Of a stretch of 64,000 nucleotides of DNA, positions 43,096 to 56,651 are shown in pieces. The DNA is taken from contig NC_079368.1 of assembly GCF_021018895.1 (NCBI RefSeq), positions 3,999,501 through 4,063,500 on the forward strand, written 5' to 3'. Made by a program: the position numbers and the translations under genes. Positions within the stretch are counted from its first letter, which is position 1; each line of letters starts with the position of its first letter. The stretch comes from Seriola aureovittata (lineage: Eukaryota; Chordata; Actinopteri; Carangiformes; Carangidae). Below the pieces are notes generated by a model. The model ran no database searches. It saw nothing but the letters and a program-made list of their open reading frames with translations, and had not been told where the DNA came from.

Positions 43096-44309
43096 ATGTT
43101 TCACTGGTGTACATTTCTTACCTCTCATTGCTCCTGTAGCTGCAGTTATAGTGACAAACTCAAGCTCTACATCCACACGTGAATCTGTCTTCATGAGATA
43201 CTCAGGCTTCCCTTCATTTGCCAATCATTTTCACGATTTGCTGCCTCATTTTCTCCTTCATTCCTCATTCAGGAGGTTGAAAAGCACGCTGCGTTCACTA
43301 TTCATTTACTCTCATCACAAGTGTGCTTTTCTAACATTAGCATTATGAATGTTGATGGGATTACCGTGTATGTCAGTTCAGATACTGGGCCTACGGTGTA
43401 CTCAAAGCTAAGGCGGTTAATAGAGGTGTCACAGAAACATTCAGCTAAAGGATACCTCTGCTCTTTGTATACAGACTATGGCTGTAACGAATCAGCTTTC
43501 TGACTCTCATGCATCAAACTAATGCTCATTCAGAACATTATTAAACATTCTGTTGCAGCCGTCTATTTTACCAGCCAAATTACCAAAATGCAAGGTATGG
43601 ATCTATTAAAGATGTGAGAGCTCAGACTCAGTGGCCATATTGTACTTTCTTATATGAAATACAAATGTGTTCAACTTTGAAAATTGAAAACAGGCTGTTG
43701 CTGTAATATTGCTCTGCCTTTGCCATACAAAGTATTTTTCAAGTTGAAAATAGATCTATATCAAAAAAAAAAAAACTATACACCAGTATCATTAAAAATA
43801 AATGTTGCGTGACTTCTTTAAAATGTAATTCCATCACCGCAGTGAGGGAAAACACATAACTCTACAATTTCTGTTGACAGTGAAATCAAAACTGAGGAAT
43901 CCAACCAGCATCTAAGAAAATCCCACTCTTAGACATCTTCAAATGAAACAAAGTTCAAACAGATGCAATTAAAAACAAATGCAACTTTCAGAATATAAAT
44001 TCTGTACACAAACTTAATATCTAAAGATTGAGACTTGACTTGTACGTGAATTTGCTCTAAAAGCACCCTGCTGTGAGAAATGATAGCAGAATGTGGTACA
44101 ACAACAATTTGAAGTTGAAAGCTCTTGTACACTTCACAAGAACGAGGATCATTTGCTAGCTAGCTTCTCTGTGAGGCTATATGATTACTTAAAAGAAAAA
44201 CAAACTGTTGTGGTCCAGAGCTTGTGTTTACTCCTAAATAATCACAGAGAAGTAAATGGAAATAATGATGGTGGTTGTTATTTTAACAAGGACACAATGA
44301 CAAAGTTGA

Positions 44310-44640
44310 CATTTGATATTAAGCTGGTTATATTTAGCACATTCATCTTTTTAGTTTGGTGTGTTAGCATGCTAACATTTGCTAATTAGACAAGTACAGC
44401 TGATGGGATGTCAGTAGTTTTGCAGATCATTAACCAAAGTAAATATTAACTTATATTAACTGTCAAGACATTTACATTAACTTAACAATCAAGTCATGAA
44501 AGTTGTTAACATTCATCATCTGCAAACCATGAACGTTTGTGAAAAAGTTTGCTCCAATTCATCCAGTAAGTGTGGAGATCCAGTAGCTAGTGGATAATTT
44601 GACCTGTTTGTGTTGCTAGATGAAAAGTCAGTGATCGAAA
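44310..44640. repeat. Interspersed repeat, 'tgaatgtctgtacaaaat' family, fragment
   Basis: Contains gtgttagcatgctaacattt, gctaattagacaagtacagc and gatgggatgtcagtagtttt in the family order. Confidence 0.55.
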
Positions 44641-45668
44641 AGGTCTTTATGAAATAGTGGTGAGCTTTTGAAATTCCTCCACCTAAAAACATGATAATCA
44701 AGTGGCAATTACTGAATCACAGTTACAACACTGGCAGGGGACATGGAACTGTTAGCACTTAGCATTTATCTTTATTTGTTGATGCTACTTCTTCAAGCCA
44801 AATTTAAGATAGTATCTGATTGCTGAAGATTATGTCAGTGTTGACCATTTGAACTTTAATCAGAAACCAATTTTCTATCCAAACAGTGTCTGTCAGATGA
44901 TGATGTCATTGAGAGGTGTCTTTCTCCACATCATCTCAGTAAAGAAGAAAAACATGTAAAGACTGTGTCAGACTGAAGTATCTTTTTTGTATATGAAGCC
45001 ACCTTGCTGTTGGTTTAATTTATTACTGTTTTATGCTTGTTATGTCATATTTCACGTTTGGCTGTTTATAGGTCATTTTCTTGTCTTTTCAGGGGAGGTA
45101 CTGTGGGGAGGGTGGATGGGATTCTGTTCACAGTTGTTTATTGTTTATTGTGTGACGGCACCTTCCTCTTGTCATTTCATGGAGAAAATCAATAAGCTAA
45201 GTTTGAAAAAATAAAGAAAAGAAAAATGTGTTTGATCCTGCACAGGAAAATACAGCAGAGACTTTGACTGTGAGAAAACACAAAGATGAAGGTGTACGGC
45301 AAGAAACTTAAAACTTTGATGACTGATTCCTGCTTTGATTCTGGGATGTTTTCATACATATGATTCAGCTTGGGTAAAAGAATGATGGTTGAATTGTCAT
45401 CTCAGGTTAATTTTACTTTTGGATCTTGGTAAGATATTTGTAGGAAACTACTTTTGTATGCTTCTTATGTGTATATATTCAAATAACAAATAATTACCAG
45501 ATTTTTAAGGTGAATCCTTGATATGAATATTTACAATATACATATGCCTTCAATCAGTTACATAATGTGAGCAATCACCATGGTAATAACTTCAAGTAAC
45601 AGCAGTTACCACTGTACTTAATGCACCCCATATAATTAATCCTTGATGTTACTCCTTAGTTTTATCCT

Positions 45669-46560
45669 TTGGCCCCTCCTGGTCCATGCAGTTCTGATCC
45701 CGACAGTCAAGACCTTAGAGAGGAGGGTCAGCCACCACCTCAGGAGATGGCTGGATCTGCCTCAGGGCTTGAGCAGCATCATACTCTATGGAGTGGGGCA
45801 GTAGGCGCTAATAGAATTCAAGTGATCAAAGTGAGGATTGCCAGGATGTAGAAGGCAGAGGAAGTTGTGGCAAGGCTGTGGCATAAGAGGCTGGGGGGAA
45901 TGGTCACATGAGACCGGGCTGGGCGAGAATCCTTTTCCAACTGTCCAAATGAAAACTATGAGAGGGAAGGAAAGGTGCCACCTAGTTCAGGAGGGGGGGG
46001 GGTGCAGCAGCATGGTAGATGAGAACCTGCAAGGTGGTGGGAATGAAGCAACAGGGAGCTTGGACAAGACCGGAGAATGAAATGGAGAGGAAAGTGACCT
46101 GGGCTGAGCTTTGGAAAGCCGAGCCACAATGCATTTAATTTCTCATCCAGGCAGAGTGTGATGTGCTTCGAATCTGCACGCATGGGGTAAAACAGAGTAA
46201 CCATCGTTCCCTCTGTGCTCCATGCTGAATCACATCCTCAGATACTGCACAAAGTCACTTGGACTGTACAGATCAGGTCCTGAAGACCATAGCAGAAGCC
46301 ATGAGCGCAGAGGTTGAGTCGGTGAAGTGGTCCTGATTCTCCAAGTAGCTAAACAGGAACAAGAACATCTGCAGGCAGTTTGAGCATCAAGGGAGAACCA
46401 GCAATGTGGCAGAAATGGCTTCAAGAAGGCCGTGGATCAAAAGAGGAGAGCCATGGAGTCGTAAGCTGGAGTCAGCCCAGATGAGGGTGACATGATGTTG
46501 AAAGACTGAGACACCCAATGAGTCCATGAACATCACTGAAGATGTTTCCAGAGGCATCAG
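45669..46560 (+). pseudogene. Decayed non-LTR retrotransposon ORF, C-terminal half
   Basis: Translating all three plus frames gives collinear fragments of a retrotransposon protein found in many fish genomes. Near 46035-46136 it reads MKQQGAWTRPENEMERKVTW then AELWKAEPQC. Near 46140-46170 it reads FLIQAECDVL. Near 46271-46330 it reads DQVLKTIAEAMSAEVESVKW. Near 46421-46480 it reads RRPWIKRGEPWSRKLES. The pieces alternate between frames and carry stops, so the copy is long dead. These are the segments downstream of the reverse transcriptase, with remains of the Cys/His region (SLCAPC). No RT catalytic box is present in the window copy. Confidence 0.75.
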
Positions 46561-49500
46561 TAGATGTATGTAACCAGCATTTAATGTACCCCACCCCGCC
46601 TTAGGAATTGATAAATTCCCATTAGTTTCAGTTGCCAGTTATTTATATTCTATTTTATTGCTTTTGTGTTGTCTATTTCAAAGGGTGACTTTGCACAGAT
46701 TATGAAAGATCGTATTTTTTTGTCATTTACTTCCATTTAGCCATGTGGATCATTTAGATTTGATGTGTCCATGTGTTGAGGTGGTTTGTGAAAACTGACA
46801 TTTAAAAAACTCAGTGAACTTTAATCAGCACTTCATGAAGTGGATGATTAGAATCTATACACCACAAAGACATCCTTCAGTTGAGATTATTTTTCTCTCA
46901 GGCATTCAACTGGGACTGTTTCTTATATAGTAAAGTGCTTCCAATGAAAACTATTCACAGTGAGATCTGTGTGATCTCTTCAATGCTTTGAGCAACAAAA
47001 TTCCAATGACCTCCACTGTGTTCGAGTGGTGTGTGAAGTCTCAGAGACAGCATCTCAAAGCCTGGATGAATTGATTAAAATAAGTAAATAAATGAAATAA
47101 ATCCAAAAAGGTCTATTTTTTATTTTATTTGAGTGAACCAAGATTTTAATACTTTGTATCTTACCCTGCTGTAGTAGCCTAACCAGATATTTTAAAACTT
47201 TGAAGCTGCTTTAATCAGTATTTTTATATTATGAAAGGATCAAATAACTAAGTGCAATGCAGAAGAGGTTGCTGATAATGACGAACTCGCAGAGAATTAT
47301 CAACTGACTATGTCACTGTTGTGTTTACAGCCTGTTGCGCTGCCCCCAAGTGGCCGGAAATCAATGAATGCAGCTTTAAAATCTTTTTTTTTTTTAAATC
47401 AAGCCTTCAACAGGAGTCTTACTTTCTATAACATCCTGCTACTTTTGACCTCTTTATTATCTCTCCTCTCTATTTTACCAGATTTGAGCACAGTTTCCTG
47501 CGATTATTGGTAAGACCCCAAAAAGCCCAGCTGCCTCTCTAGAGAATTCATTCCCATTTTGTGATAACAGCTCCACCGGCTTTCCACAGCTGCCAAGGAC
47601 TTCATGGAGCTGAAGGCAGAGACCCAAAACCTCTTGTGTGTCTGATCATAAACCAAAAGGCCTCTGGGATCACATTGACATCCAGTGGCGATATTACAAT
47701 CGGCCCCCCTTGAAGAAAGCCCTCTCGAGCTGTTCTCAGTGCCACCACACCTATAATACTGCAGTGTTCGGTTAGCATCCCTTCAATTTGAAATCACATT
47801 TTCACTACCATTGTACCTACATACATGCAAGAATAATAAATTAGATTTCCTCCAAATACGTCTCACACAATTCCCCTCAGATCCATGTAAGTGCTATTCC
47901 AAAAGGATGCTGGGTACTTCTTATGTGCAATTTTGAGTGAATAGAGGCTGATTTTGATGAAAGCTATGATGATCACTTCATTCAGGCCATGTAAGACGGA
48001 GATAAGACAACTTGCCAGTCTTCACACCAAGAGCTCTGTTAATCAGTGTTGAGACAGGGATAAAAAGGAATTCAGTCTTAGATTTTTGGCCTTCAGGGTT
48101 ACTCCATATAACTTAAAGGACAATAGGAGTGAAATTCAGCTCTAAAATATGAAACTACGGGAAAGAGTGTAAAATATACTACCTCCTCTGCTGGAAACAA
48201 GAAGAGAGTCGCCGTGTCTCTTAATCTGAATTTGTTACACTGATGTAAAACTCTGCTGAGGATAAATTGTAAAAGGTAGAAAAGGTCACCATGACAGAAT
48301 TCAGGATTACTTTCTCTGAATAAGGGGAGGTCATTTCTGATTCACAAAGTCAGCTTTCTATTCACCGCCAGCAGAGTGGCTCCACACTGTAGATCAGTAT
48401 GACATCACAGATTTGAGTTTTCAATTTGCTTCAGGACAGAATCGTTCATTCCACTTATTCTGCAGCTTAATAACCTGAATGTCAGTTTCAGTGGGATTCC
48501 CAGCGGGGATCCTATTTCCTGCACTTTGTCTATGAGGACATCCAGCTTTCTGAACTGAACTGCTGCAGAATCACAGTCTTACCAGAAAAGCCTGCTGGCG
48601 TACGAGTCAGCAGTTCAGACTGGTGACATGGCACAGGACAAAACAGCTACATCTGAGTAGGAGTCAACACAGGAGCTGACGAGAATTGAAAGTGATGACA
48701 GAAAATGAGAGATCAGACATTCAAAGATTTCCATTCCATTTTCTATTCAACACTTATTAACACTGTTCATAAAATGTTCATATAATTAGTCTGTCATTTT
48801 GAACCACAAATCCAGTGGTGTGTCATCAGGGCAAGCAAGGCAAGCAGTGCTTAAGCAGTTAAAGCTAAAAATAGACATGAATTACAAAGGTAACAAAGCG
48901 GAGGTGGAGACTCTCCTTTTTTCTTGGAACAGCGTTCTGTCCCATAAAGGATCTGATATTGCCTGTTTGCAAGTAAAATGAATTAAATAAGTAAAATGTA
49001 TTAGATTTTAAGGAGAGTAACAAAGATGAACAGAATGTGGGAAAAACTAAAAGAGGGGAACACGGCAAGTGGGTCCTGCTTAAATCAAAAATACAACAAA
49101 AACAGGACTCAAACTAACATAAGTTGGAAATTTTACTCTAAGATAAAAATACAATGAGAAACAAAAACCTTTCTACACTCTCTTAAAAACAAAGACACAA
49201 GAAACAGCAACCCTGCTCCTAGTGTCACTAACAATTCTCAAGCTAAGTGTGTGAGAAGTAAACTCTAGTCCAGTGCCCTCTAATACAAACGACTTCCTCA
49301 ATTCATGAAAAACTATTCACAAAAGTTTAGAAAAGACACGAGGTGCTGAGGCAAGCCGTGTAACCCAGCCGCCCTCCCGAGCAGCTGTTTGGCCTTTTGA
49401 CTCCTTGACTTGTGAGTGGCTTCAGCTGCTTTGGCGGTGGAGACGTCAGCCGCTCCAATCAACAACACTCCGTTTCCAGTCTGTATGCTAAACTAAGCTG

Positions 49501-49849
49501 AAGCTAAGATCCAGCTTCAAAAAAAAAAAAAATCATGTTTAAATAAGGGGGTAAAGGTTTCATCTAACTCTAAATTGAGAATGATTAACAGTCTTTTGTA
49601 AAATGTTTAACTGATTAAAATTCCCCATAACCACCTTTTTCTTTGATTTGATCTGCTGTGATAAACATGAAATACATTTCAATGCAAGTTATATTTGTTT
49701 AATTATATCAGACACAGAACAGCAAAAATCATAGACGAAAATGTCTGTATTAAATATCTGTAAAAAAAAAATCTAAAACTTAAAAATACACATTTTGGAT
49801 TAGCCTATTTTGTGAGGAATTTTCAAATTTTGTTATAACATTTGGTGCT

Positions 49850-50070
49850 GTTCCTCCTCTATACTGTAAAATGTGATGTGAACAACTATTGGCACAAAAT
49901 TCGGTACTACCATTCATGGTCCCCAGAGGATGAACCGTGATGAGTTTGGTGATACCCTGACTTTTCCTCTAGTGCCACCAGGAGCTGTACTCTCTGTTTA
50001 GTGTAGAATTGCAAATATTAGCATACTAGCTAAACTTAGCTGTGGACATGGTAGATGTTACCTGTGAGCA
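49850..50070. repeat. Interspersed repeat, 'tgaatgtctgtacaaaat' family, opposite orientation
   Basis: Contains attcatggtccccagaggat, gaaccgtgatgagtttggtg, ctctagtgccaccaggagct and attagcatactagctaaact, reverse-complement to the copy at 27380-27842. Confidence 0.55.
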
Positions 50071-52437
50071 TTGTTACTATGAGCATCAAGCCTCTTAATC
50101 TTGATTTATCATTAGTTTTTTGTGACTTCTAAACCTAATATGAGCTGTTTGCAGAGCTGTCCAGAGACAGGAGACTTAACACCAAGCTTGTACTCGAGTT
50201 CAGCATCGCTGGCTTCAAAAACCACAGAGAGAGAAACAACCACAGGAATGTCAGGATGAAACAAAGTCAATGCCAGAATGCAAGAAGTGGTAAAGGAAAT
50301 ATGGAACATTAACTCAGATGTCCCCTAACAAAAGCCTGGAGCTGTCCCACTGAGTCACACAGCAAACTCTGCCTGCTCTATACCCACGTATCCTCACCCT
50401 CATCACTGTGCTGTTAGTGCCAGCCACACTGAGGAGGGACCGAGAGAGTCATCAGAAAACATCACTTCAAGGAGTCTGTTAGAGGATCTGAGAGACTTTG
50501 ATAATGTAAGGCAGGGACTTGCACCCACTGACAGCTCGATTCTTGTCTGTCTGTGAGAACAGTGCTGGAGGACGGGGGCTCAGGCCTTCTATATTGATGC
50601 ACCCTCCCTCAGATGAGTCCTTGTTACAAGCAAATGCAGACCGTATAAGATTCAGAGGAACATTACAAACAACTGATGTGACCTTTTTCTGAGAATTACT
50701 GTGTGAGGTTTTCATACCAAACAATGAACATTCAACCTGGTCATGTTGAAACCAGACTTGTGGTTGATATGAAAAATTGCACACTGCTTTGCAGCAAACT
50801 GTGGCAGATTTGGGGCAAGCTTGCTTTAGTATGAAAGAGAATAACCATCTTTACTGCCCTAAAGCTTCTACTGTCTACTCCAGCTGCTGAGTAAAATAAC
50901 ACAGGGTCTACACACAACATGACAGATCCAAGATCCTCTAGTCTTGTTAGTGGGGCCAACTGCAGTCGGGAAAAGCTACTCTTGTGGCGAGAGGTTTTTT
51001 GGTCCAATAAAATAATGCAGTCATGTTTTAGTCCTACGAGAACACAAGGTCCTTAAAGTATTCAGTACAGGGAGCCTTGGCTGAAGATGTCCATAATGGG
51101 GGCTTATTGTTGTAATCTCGTAAGTGAACCTTGAGTTCAGAATCTGTCTGTGCTGTGTACCTCAACGTCTGTTGTCACCTGTCACTGTCTGGCCTCATGT
51201 ACCTGCGCGCACATCTTTTACTGTGGCCTTGCTTTTACTGTGCCAAAGTGATTTATGTGTTTTATGTACTGTAAGTGTGTGTGCTTTTAATGCCTGTGAA
51301 CTGAGTGCTTCATATTTATATAGTACCTGACAATGTAGAATAATGGTATCCTGTATGATGCTTTTACTAATATTAATATTCTCCTCTCTTATTATTATTG
51401 TGCTGCATACTTATAAATAATATGAGTATCTTACATTCTTACATTCTTTTTTTTTTAGAGTGACTCTGGAGCATCTATTCGGGGACAACGGATGAAAAAT
51501 AGCATCTTGGCTAACACTGGTGTATTTACAGCAATGTTTATTAATGTTCTCTGCAACTGTTAAATACACCTATAAATAAAACCAATAATAGAATATATTG
51601 CTTCATAAGATATTTGTAATGCACAAGTTTTAAAACAATTGCTTTAAAATTTAATTAATGATCCATTTTTAATTTGCACCTTTTGTAGTTACCTCTGACA
51701 GTCTTATTGTCCTATTAGTGTCTTATTATTTGTAACTTATCAGTTGGTTTTACATGTTGCAATTTGTTTTTACTAATTTGTCTTTACTAATTGTTTTACA
51801 TATTGTTTCATTGCTGCTGACTTAAAGTACATTTGCACCATGTACATGGATAACATATGAAACACTAGATTACCAGCTTAACAGAGGGCCCAAAACCCTC
51901 AGGGGGATTAAAAGCTCCAGGTTCAATGTGGCAATTGTTTTATTTTAATTTCATTAATTGCAATTTGTTTGGTAATACTGAGTGTACCAACAGCACAATA
52001 TAACCTCAAATTAAAGTGGCTTTAATGTCACATCCTCTGCATAATCTTGAGAGTCATACACATTTGGCATTTTATTATGAAAACCTTTTTTTTTATTATT
52101 ACCAAAAACACTTTGATGTACAGGTTTAGTACTTCTGGCTTAGTAGGAGACAGTGAGTGAAAGCAGCATGAAAAAAACATATTATTATGCATGGAACAAA
52201 TTAGGCTACTACACAGAAAGATACTGACTGAAACTGCCTCCAGGTGGAGCTGAAAGACAACAGATCTCTACAGGTCAGCCTTCCTGAGGCGGCCCACTTC
52301 CTGCAGTAGAGTCTCTTCCTACATCTTCAGTGATAGTCATTCATATGTTCATACAACCCCAGACTTTCTTATTGGCTATAGTTTACAGCTTTATTGTTGC
52401 ATTATTTAAATATTTCTTTATTGTTTGTTTTAAGATT

Positions 52438-52441
<4 letters not shown>

Positions 52442-52506
<65 letters not shown>
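52442..52506. repeat. (GT)n microsatellite
   Basis: Perfect GT run of about 65 bases. Confidence 0.97.
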
Positions 52507-52509
<3 letters not shown>

Positions 52510-52659
52510 ATTCAAAATTTATTTGCCCTACTGAGTCTTATTACTTTGAGTGTTGACACCCGTTTTCTCCAGGCTGATCAACAGTCATCTTGTTTTCATC
52601 ATGCAGGCTGCTGGTTCATAGCTGAGGAGAAGCTTCAGAAGAACTGGAGGGTGTAGTAT

Positions 52660-53110
52660 TAAATTACACAGCGCGCGACTTTGAATTATTCAACTAAATT
52701 GCATAATTATTGAATAATGATGAGTCATTGGTGAACGCCTAGTGCTGCAGGACACGCCGGTAACGAATAAAACCACATTTCCCACAAGGACTTGCGTTGT
52801 CAATAAGGAAATTGGTTAGGTAAATAACCTCTTCGTGTTACGAAAGTTGTCTTTGTAAACACAGCTGTTGTTCTCGACATTTTATCAGTCGTCAGACCGT
52901 CTTTACAGATGTGGAGGGTTCGTAATTGAGGTACACGACGGTACGCTTTTTAAATACGTGACATACGTGATACAGCAGCAACTCACAACTAAGGACGACA
53001 ACTTTACGACACTTCATGTGAAAAACAGCAATTTTAAAGTAATATTGCTTCGAGAGAGCAAACGCGTTGGCGGCAACGTCACTTAAGACGTTTTATGAAT
53101 TTATAAATAA
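52660..53110 (+). promoter_or_regulatory. Candidate promoter/5' noncoding region for cyb561a3
   Basis: This stretch has visibly more CpG dinucleotides than the surrounding AT-rich DNA (for example cagcgcgcgact, cgccggtaacg, ggcggcaacgtcac) and lies 1.2-1.6 kb upstream of the cyb561a3 start codon. The coding exon begins right after an acceptor (gtccag at 54281-54286), so at least one noncoding exon must lie upstream. A further candidate noncoding exon is about 53500-53590, bounded by an ag and a gtgaga. Inference only. Confidence 0.35.
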
Positions 53111-54287
53111 CACTCTTTCATTCGGTATACTTACAATGTTTTCAGTATAAAGAGAAACCGCGAAAATAAATGCTCAAGTTGTAATAGTTACCTAGTGCGT
53201 CAGAGCAACGTGAATGTTGGGCTGAAGGTGTAGCCTGCCTATTCAATCATGAGATGTGTTCATTTTCCCAGAAATGTATTTGTGCCTTTATCCACTGGTT
53301 TCATGACATTAACTGTATCACATATGCAAAAAAAAAAAATACTTTGACTTATCAGTCCACTCAAATCTTTACCAAAATCTAATATTGCTCTGTATAGTTG
53401 TTTGACAGGAGAAAGTTTTTTGTTGATTGGATACTTCTATTGACTCTCCACTCGAACTGATTAACGTGTCTCACTCCCACTTTCCATCATATTTATAGGC
53501 AGCAGATGCAGCAGGGTGGCCCTTCATCTCCCAGCTGCCCCTCCAGCTCAGACTGCTTCCCCCTCAGCCACCTCAATACAGCCAAATGTGGAAGTGAGAC
53601 CTCAGCTGAACAAGAGAAACACGAAGTGAGAGCAATGCTAGTGCTACTGTGAATATCAGTCAATGATTGACGTGAAAATCATGAGACAAAGCAGTGATGT
53701 GGAGTTAAGTTCAGTATTGTAGACTGGGAAGTGCTTTCAGTTTTACAGCAGCTGTGGACAAGGTAAGGCATGCAACACATCTCTGACAAATGTCAAGCTT
53801 ATGATAAAATGTCGAGTTTGATGTCAGGCTGAAATAAACAATGGTGGTTGCAGGTTAAAAGAGGTTCAACCACTTCTATCGCATTTTAATTTTGATTGCT
53901 TAACGGTATTGATCCTTTTGTGTATCTTGTATCTTGTAATTTAGTTAACATTCAATTTTGGCTGGTAGCTGCTGCTTCTATCCGTTGCAGGTGACAAAGG
54001 CTGAGCAGGAAGATGTTCAACACTGATTTAGTGAACACGCCAAGGTTAAAACCAGGCACAATTTAGTCTGATGTTGAAATGTAGTCACTGAATTATCAGA
54101 TGTCTTAAAAACTGCATATGTTCTAAACAAGGGACATTCAGACTTCCTTTGACCTGCAAATCACCAGCTCACTGTTTACTGGGTGGTGACTAACTCGTGT
54201 TTGGATTGAATCAGCAACACAACACTCTCCCTGTCTGACCGCCATGCTGTCCTGCCTATATCTATTTAGCCCACATATCTGTCCAGG

Positions 54288-56459
54288 ATGAGGTCCATCA
54301 CGATCTTCTACATGTGCTACCTGTTGTGCCTTGGCCTGGGCCTGGCCTGCGTGGTGTGTGTGTGCGTCTGGAACAGCCAGTGGCGCGGCGGGTTCGCCTG
54401 GGACGGCAAGGCCCGGCAGTTCAACTGGCACCCGGTCCTGATGGTCACAGGTCTGGTTGTGGTGTACGGCATCGGTGAGTGACTTTTTTAAATTTAGGAT
54501 CACAGAGTTTCATTTCTGTTTCTCACTTCTGTTCTTCCCTCTGACAGCCAGACAGTATTAAGATAATTACACACTGCAGGTTTCAGAGAGACCCAACATA
54601 TAATTTGATGCATCATTACAGTAACATAAATGAGAGGTAATGTCCACAGTGACTGTTTTTTTAGTGCCACACCTAGTGATTGCAGTCACAGTTTTCTCTA
54701 GAGTGAAGTAAACATTGATGAAATTAAGTAAATGCCTTTCAGTAAGGACCTGCAATGTGTCTCCATCATGGTACACATTATATTATCTGGACATTATACT
54801 GTAACAATGGCTTCTGTCTGTCTCTCTGTAGTAGGAACTTCACACTTCTGTTAAATTCCTCCTCTGAGCAGATAATCTCTAGATTTTGGAGAACTTTGCT
54901 TCTTAAATTTGCATATGAATGTGAAACCTGAGTGACAAAGTAATATTCGGTCATTAATGCATGAATGATCTTAATTCTTTTCCTCATTGGGTGTAAATAC
55001 AATGTAACTCCAGACATTTAATGGTGTAAAAGGTTTTTAAATATGTGAAGTGGAGGCTTCAGTGAAAATTGTCCTGTACTGTGACTTTCCACATGTGATG
55101 AACATTCATGAAAGTATTTTGCAAAGTTGTAATTATACATGACTAACAGAAACATGTACTGAGTTCGTATTTATCACTCTATTTCTGTTTTACGAAACAT
55201 GTTAATTATGTCACTTCAATTATGAAATAAACAGTTGAAATGAAATGTAGTTTCTTTCAGAGGGTAACCCTAGGTAACCCTAACCTTTATATTAGTATTT
55301 GAGTGATTTAGTTTTTCAACAAAACACGATATGCAGAAACTTTTAGCCCTTGGTATGAGTCAAGCTCCAAAAATGCTATGCTGATCCTACATTTCCCATA
55401 ATGCAACTCAGTAGCGTCTTCCCTTAGACTTCTCCAGCCAGATAAATGCCCATTGTCTTTCTAATTCCATGCCTCCACTTTGTAACATTTGTTAAATGTT
55501 TGTACTCTTCAGATCTAAATTGCAACATCAAGATTATTTTCTATTCTTGAATACATTTTCTATCTTTTCTGTTGGTGCCTCTCCCCTGCAGGAGCTGTGT
55601 TGTACCGCATCCCCCTGACCTGGGGTCAGAATAAACTCCCCTGGAAGCTCCTTCATGCTGCACTGATGCTCATCGCCCTGGTCCTGTCGATCGTGGGACT
55701 TTGTGCTGTGTTTGACTTCCACAATGCCAACAACATTCCTAACCTTTACTCTTTGCACAGCTGGATTGGAATTGCTGCCACAGCCCTTTTCGCCATACAG
55801 GTATGACAGGTATATGAGTTTAAATGTAGAGACAGAACCACTTCAGTGCAATAAGGTGTGCATGATTGTTTTCCTTTGTTCTCTCTGTTCTCTCTATCTG
55901 TGGGTGTCCATTCATTTGCCATATCCAGTGGGTGGTGGGTGTGGCTGGCTTCCTCCTGCCCTGCTCCCCCATATCACTACGTAAACTGCTGAAACCCGTC
56001 CATGTGTGGATGGGAGGCAGCATATTGTGGCTCAGCATCGCTGCCTGCATCTCTGGAATTAACGAGAAACTCTTCTTTGTTCTGTAAGTGCCATTTTTCT
56101 CTGTTACTTTTTTATGAATGCTTTGATTTCAGAGGAAAATTCTCCAACTGATTTTTTTTTCCACAGTAAAGGAACCGCCAATGGAACTCAGCCATACTCT
56201 AAACTTCCACCTGAGGCTTTGTTAGGAAATTCATTAGGAGTTTTGATTGTAGCCTTCGGTTTGGTCGTTCTAAAGATTTTGTCCAACCATAACTGGCAGA
56301 GACCGGACTCTCGGCCTGAGGATCTGGCTTACACGGTGAGACTATCAATACAGTATATGTGCATTAAAAGAGATTAGAGGATTTAATTTCACAAAGTGTG
56401 TTGTAATAACCCTTATCTACTCTCCCTTACAGCCATTGCTTCAAGAGGAAAATGAATGA
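54288..56459 (+). CDS. cyb561a3: Cytochrome b561 family member, CYB561A3-like (lysosomal ferric reductase)
   Basis: CYB561A3 is a six-helix, two-haem protein of late endosomes and lysosomes that passes electrons from cytosolic ascorbate to luminal ferric iron. Five coding exons close in frame: 54288-54474, 55592-55800, 55929-56083, 56167-56335 and 56433-56459. They give 248 aa, against 242 in human. The ATG lies one base after an acceptor (gtccag), and the N-terminal helix follows at once. The haem-ligand histidines are visible at H48 (FNWHPVLMVTG), H84 (PWKLLHAAL), H118 (LYSLHSWIGI) and H157 (LLKPVHVW). ISGINEKLFF and PPEALLGNSLGVLIVAFGLV are typical of this member rather than CYBRD1. The tail ends YTPLLQEENE. 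The human acidic dileucine context (DRQPLL) is not kept, but YTPL fits a Yxx-hydrophobic sorting signal. Whether this is the 'a' or 'b' fish paralogue cannot be decided here. Confidence 0.92.
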
Positions 56460-56645
56460 ATTAAGGAGATTTTAAAACTTGCTCACTGCATGACACCCAG
56501 CCATGCAAAATCAGGTCAACCACCAGAAGAGGCCAAGAAATTTCTACTCTGAATGCAACAGTCTCTGCCTGGAGTGTGTAAAAAATATCTGCATCTGTAA
56601 ATATTTATTTGAAATTATATTTAAGATTGCCTTTCTGCCCAAAGA

Positions 56646-56651
56646 ATTAAA
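56646..56651 (+). terminator. Candidate polyadenylation signal (ATTAAA) of cyb561a3
   Basis: ATTAAA lies 187 bases after the stop codon and runs into a genomic A-tract. It is the variant hexamer, and no better AATAAA is seen before it. Confidence 0.45.

Larger units (their letters stand above)
39279..54287. other. Intergenic region between the TNFRSF10-like and CYB561A3-like genes
   Basis: The first kilobase or two is presumably the receptor 3'UTR. An AATAAA at 41152-41157 is the nearest clear signal seen but is distant. The rest holds the transposon relics listed separately, A/T homopolymers (39687-39706, 39865-39880) and the (TG)n tract at 52442-52506. I see nothing codable between 46600 and 52400. 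Confidence 0.55.

Noticed and set aside
52868..53086. 72-codon frame in the CpG-richer block upstream of cyb561a3
   Set aside because: Unrecognised product lacking a convincing start. It is more likely promoter/5'UTR sequence.
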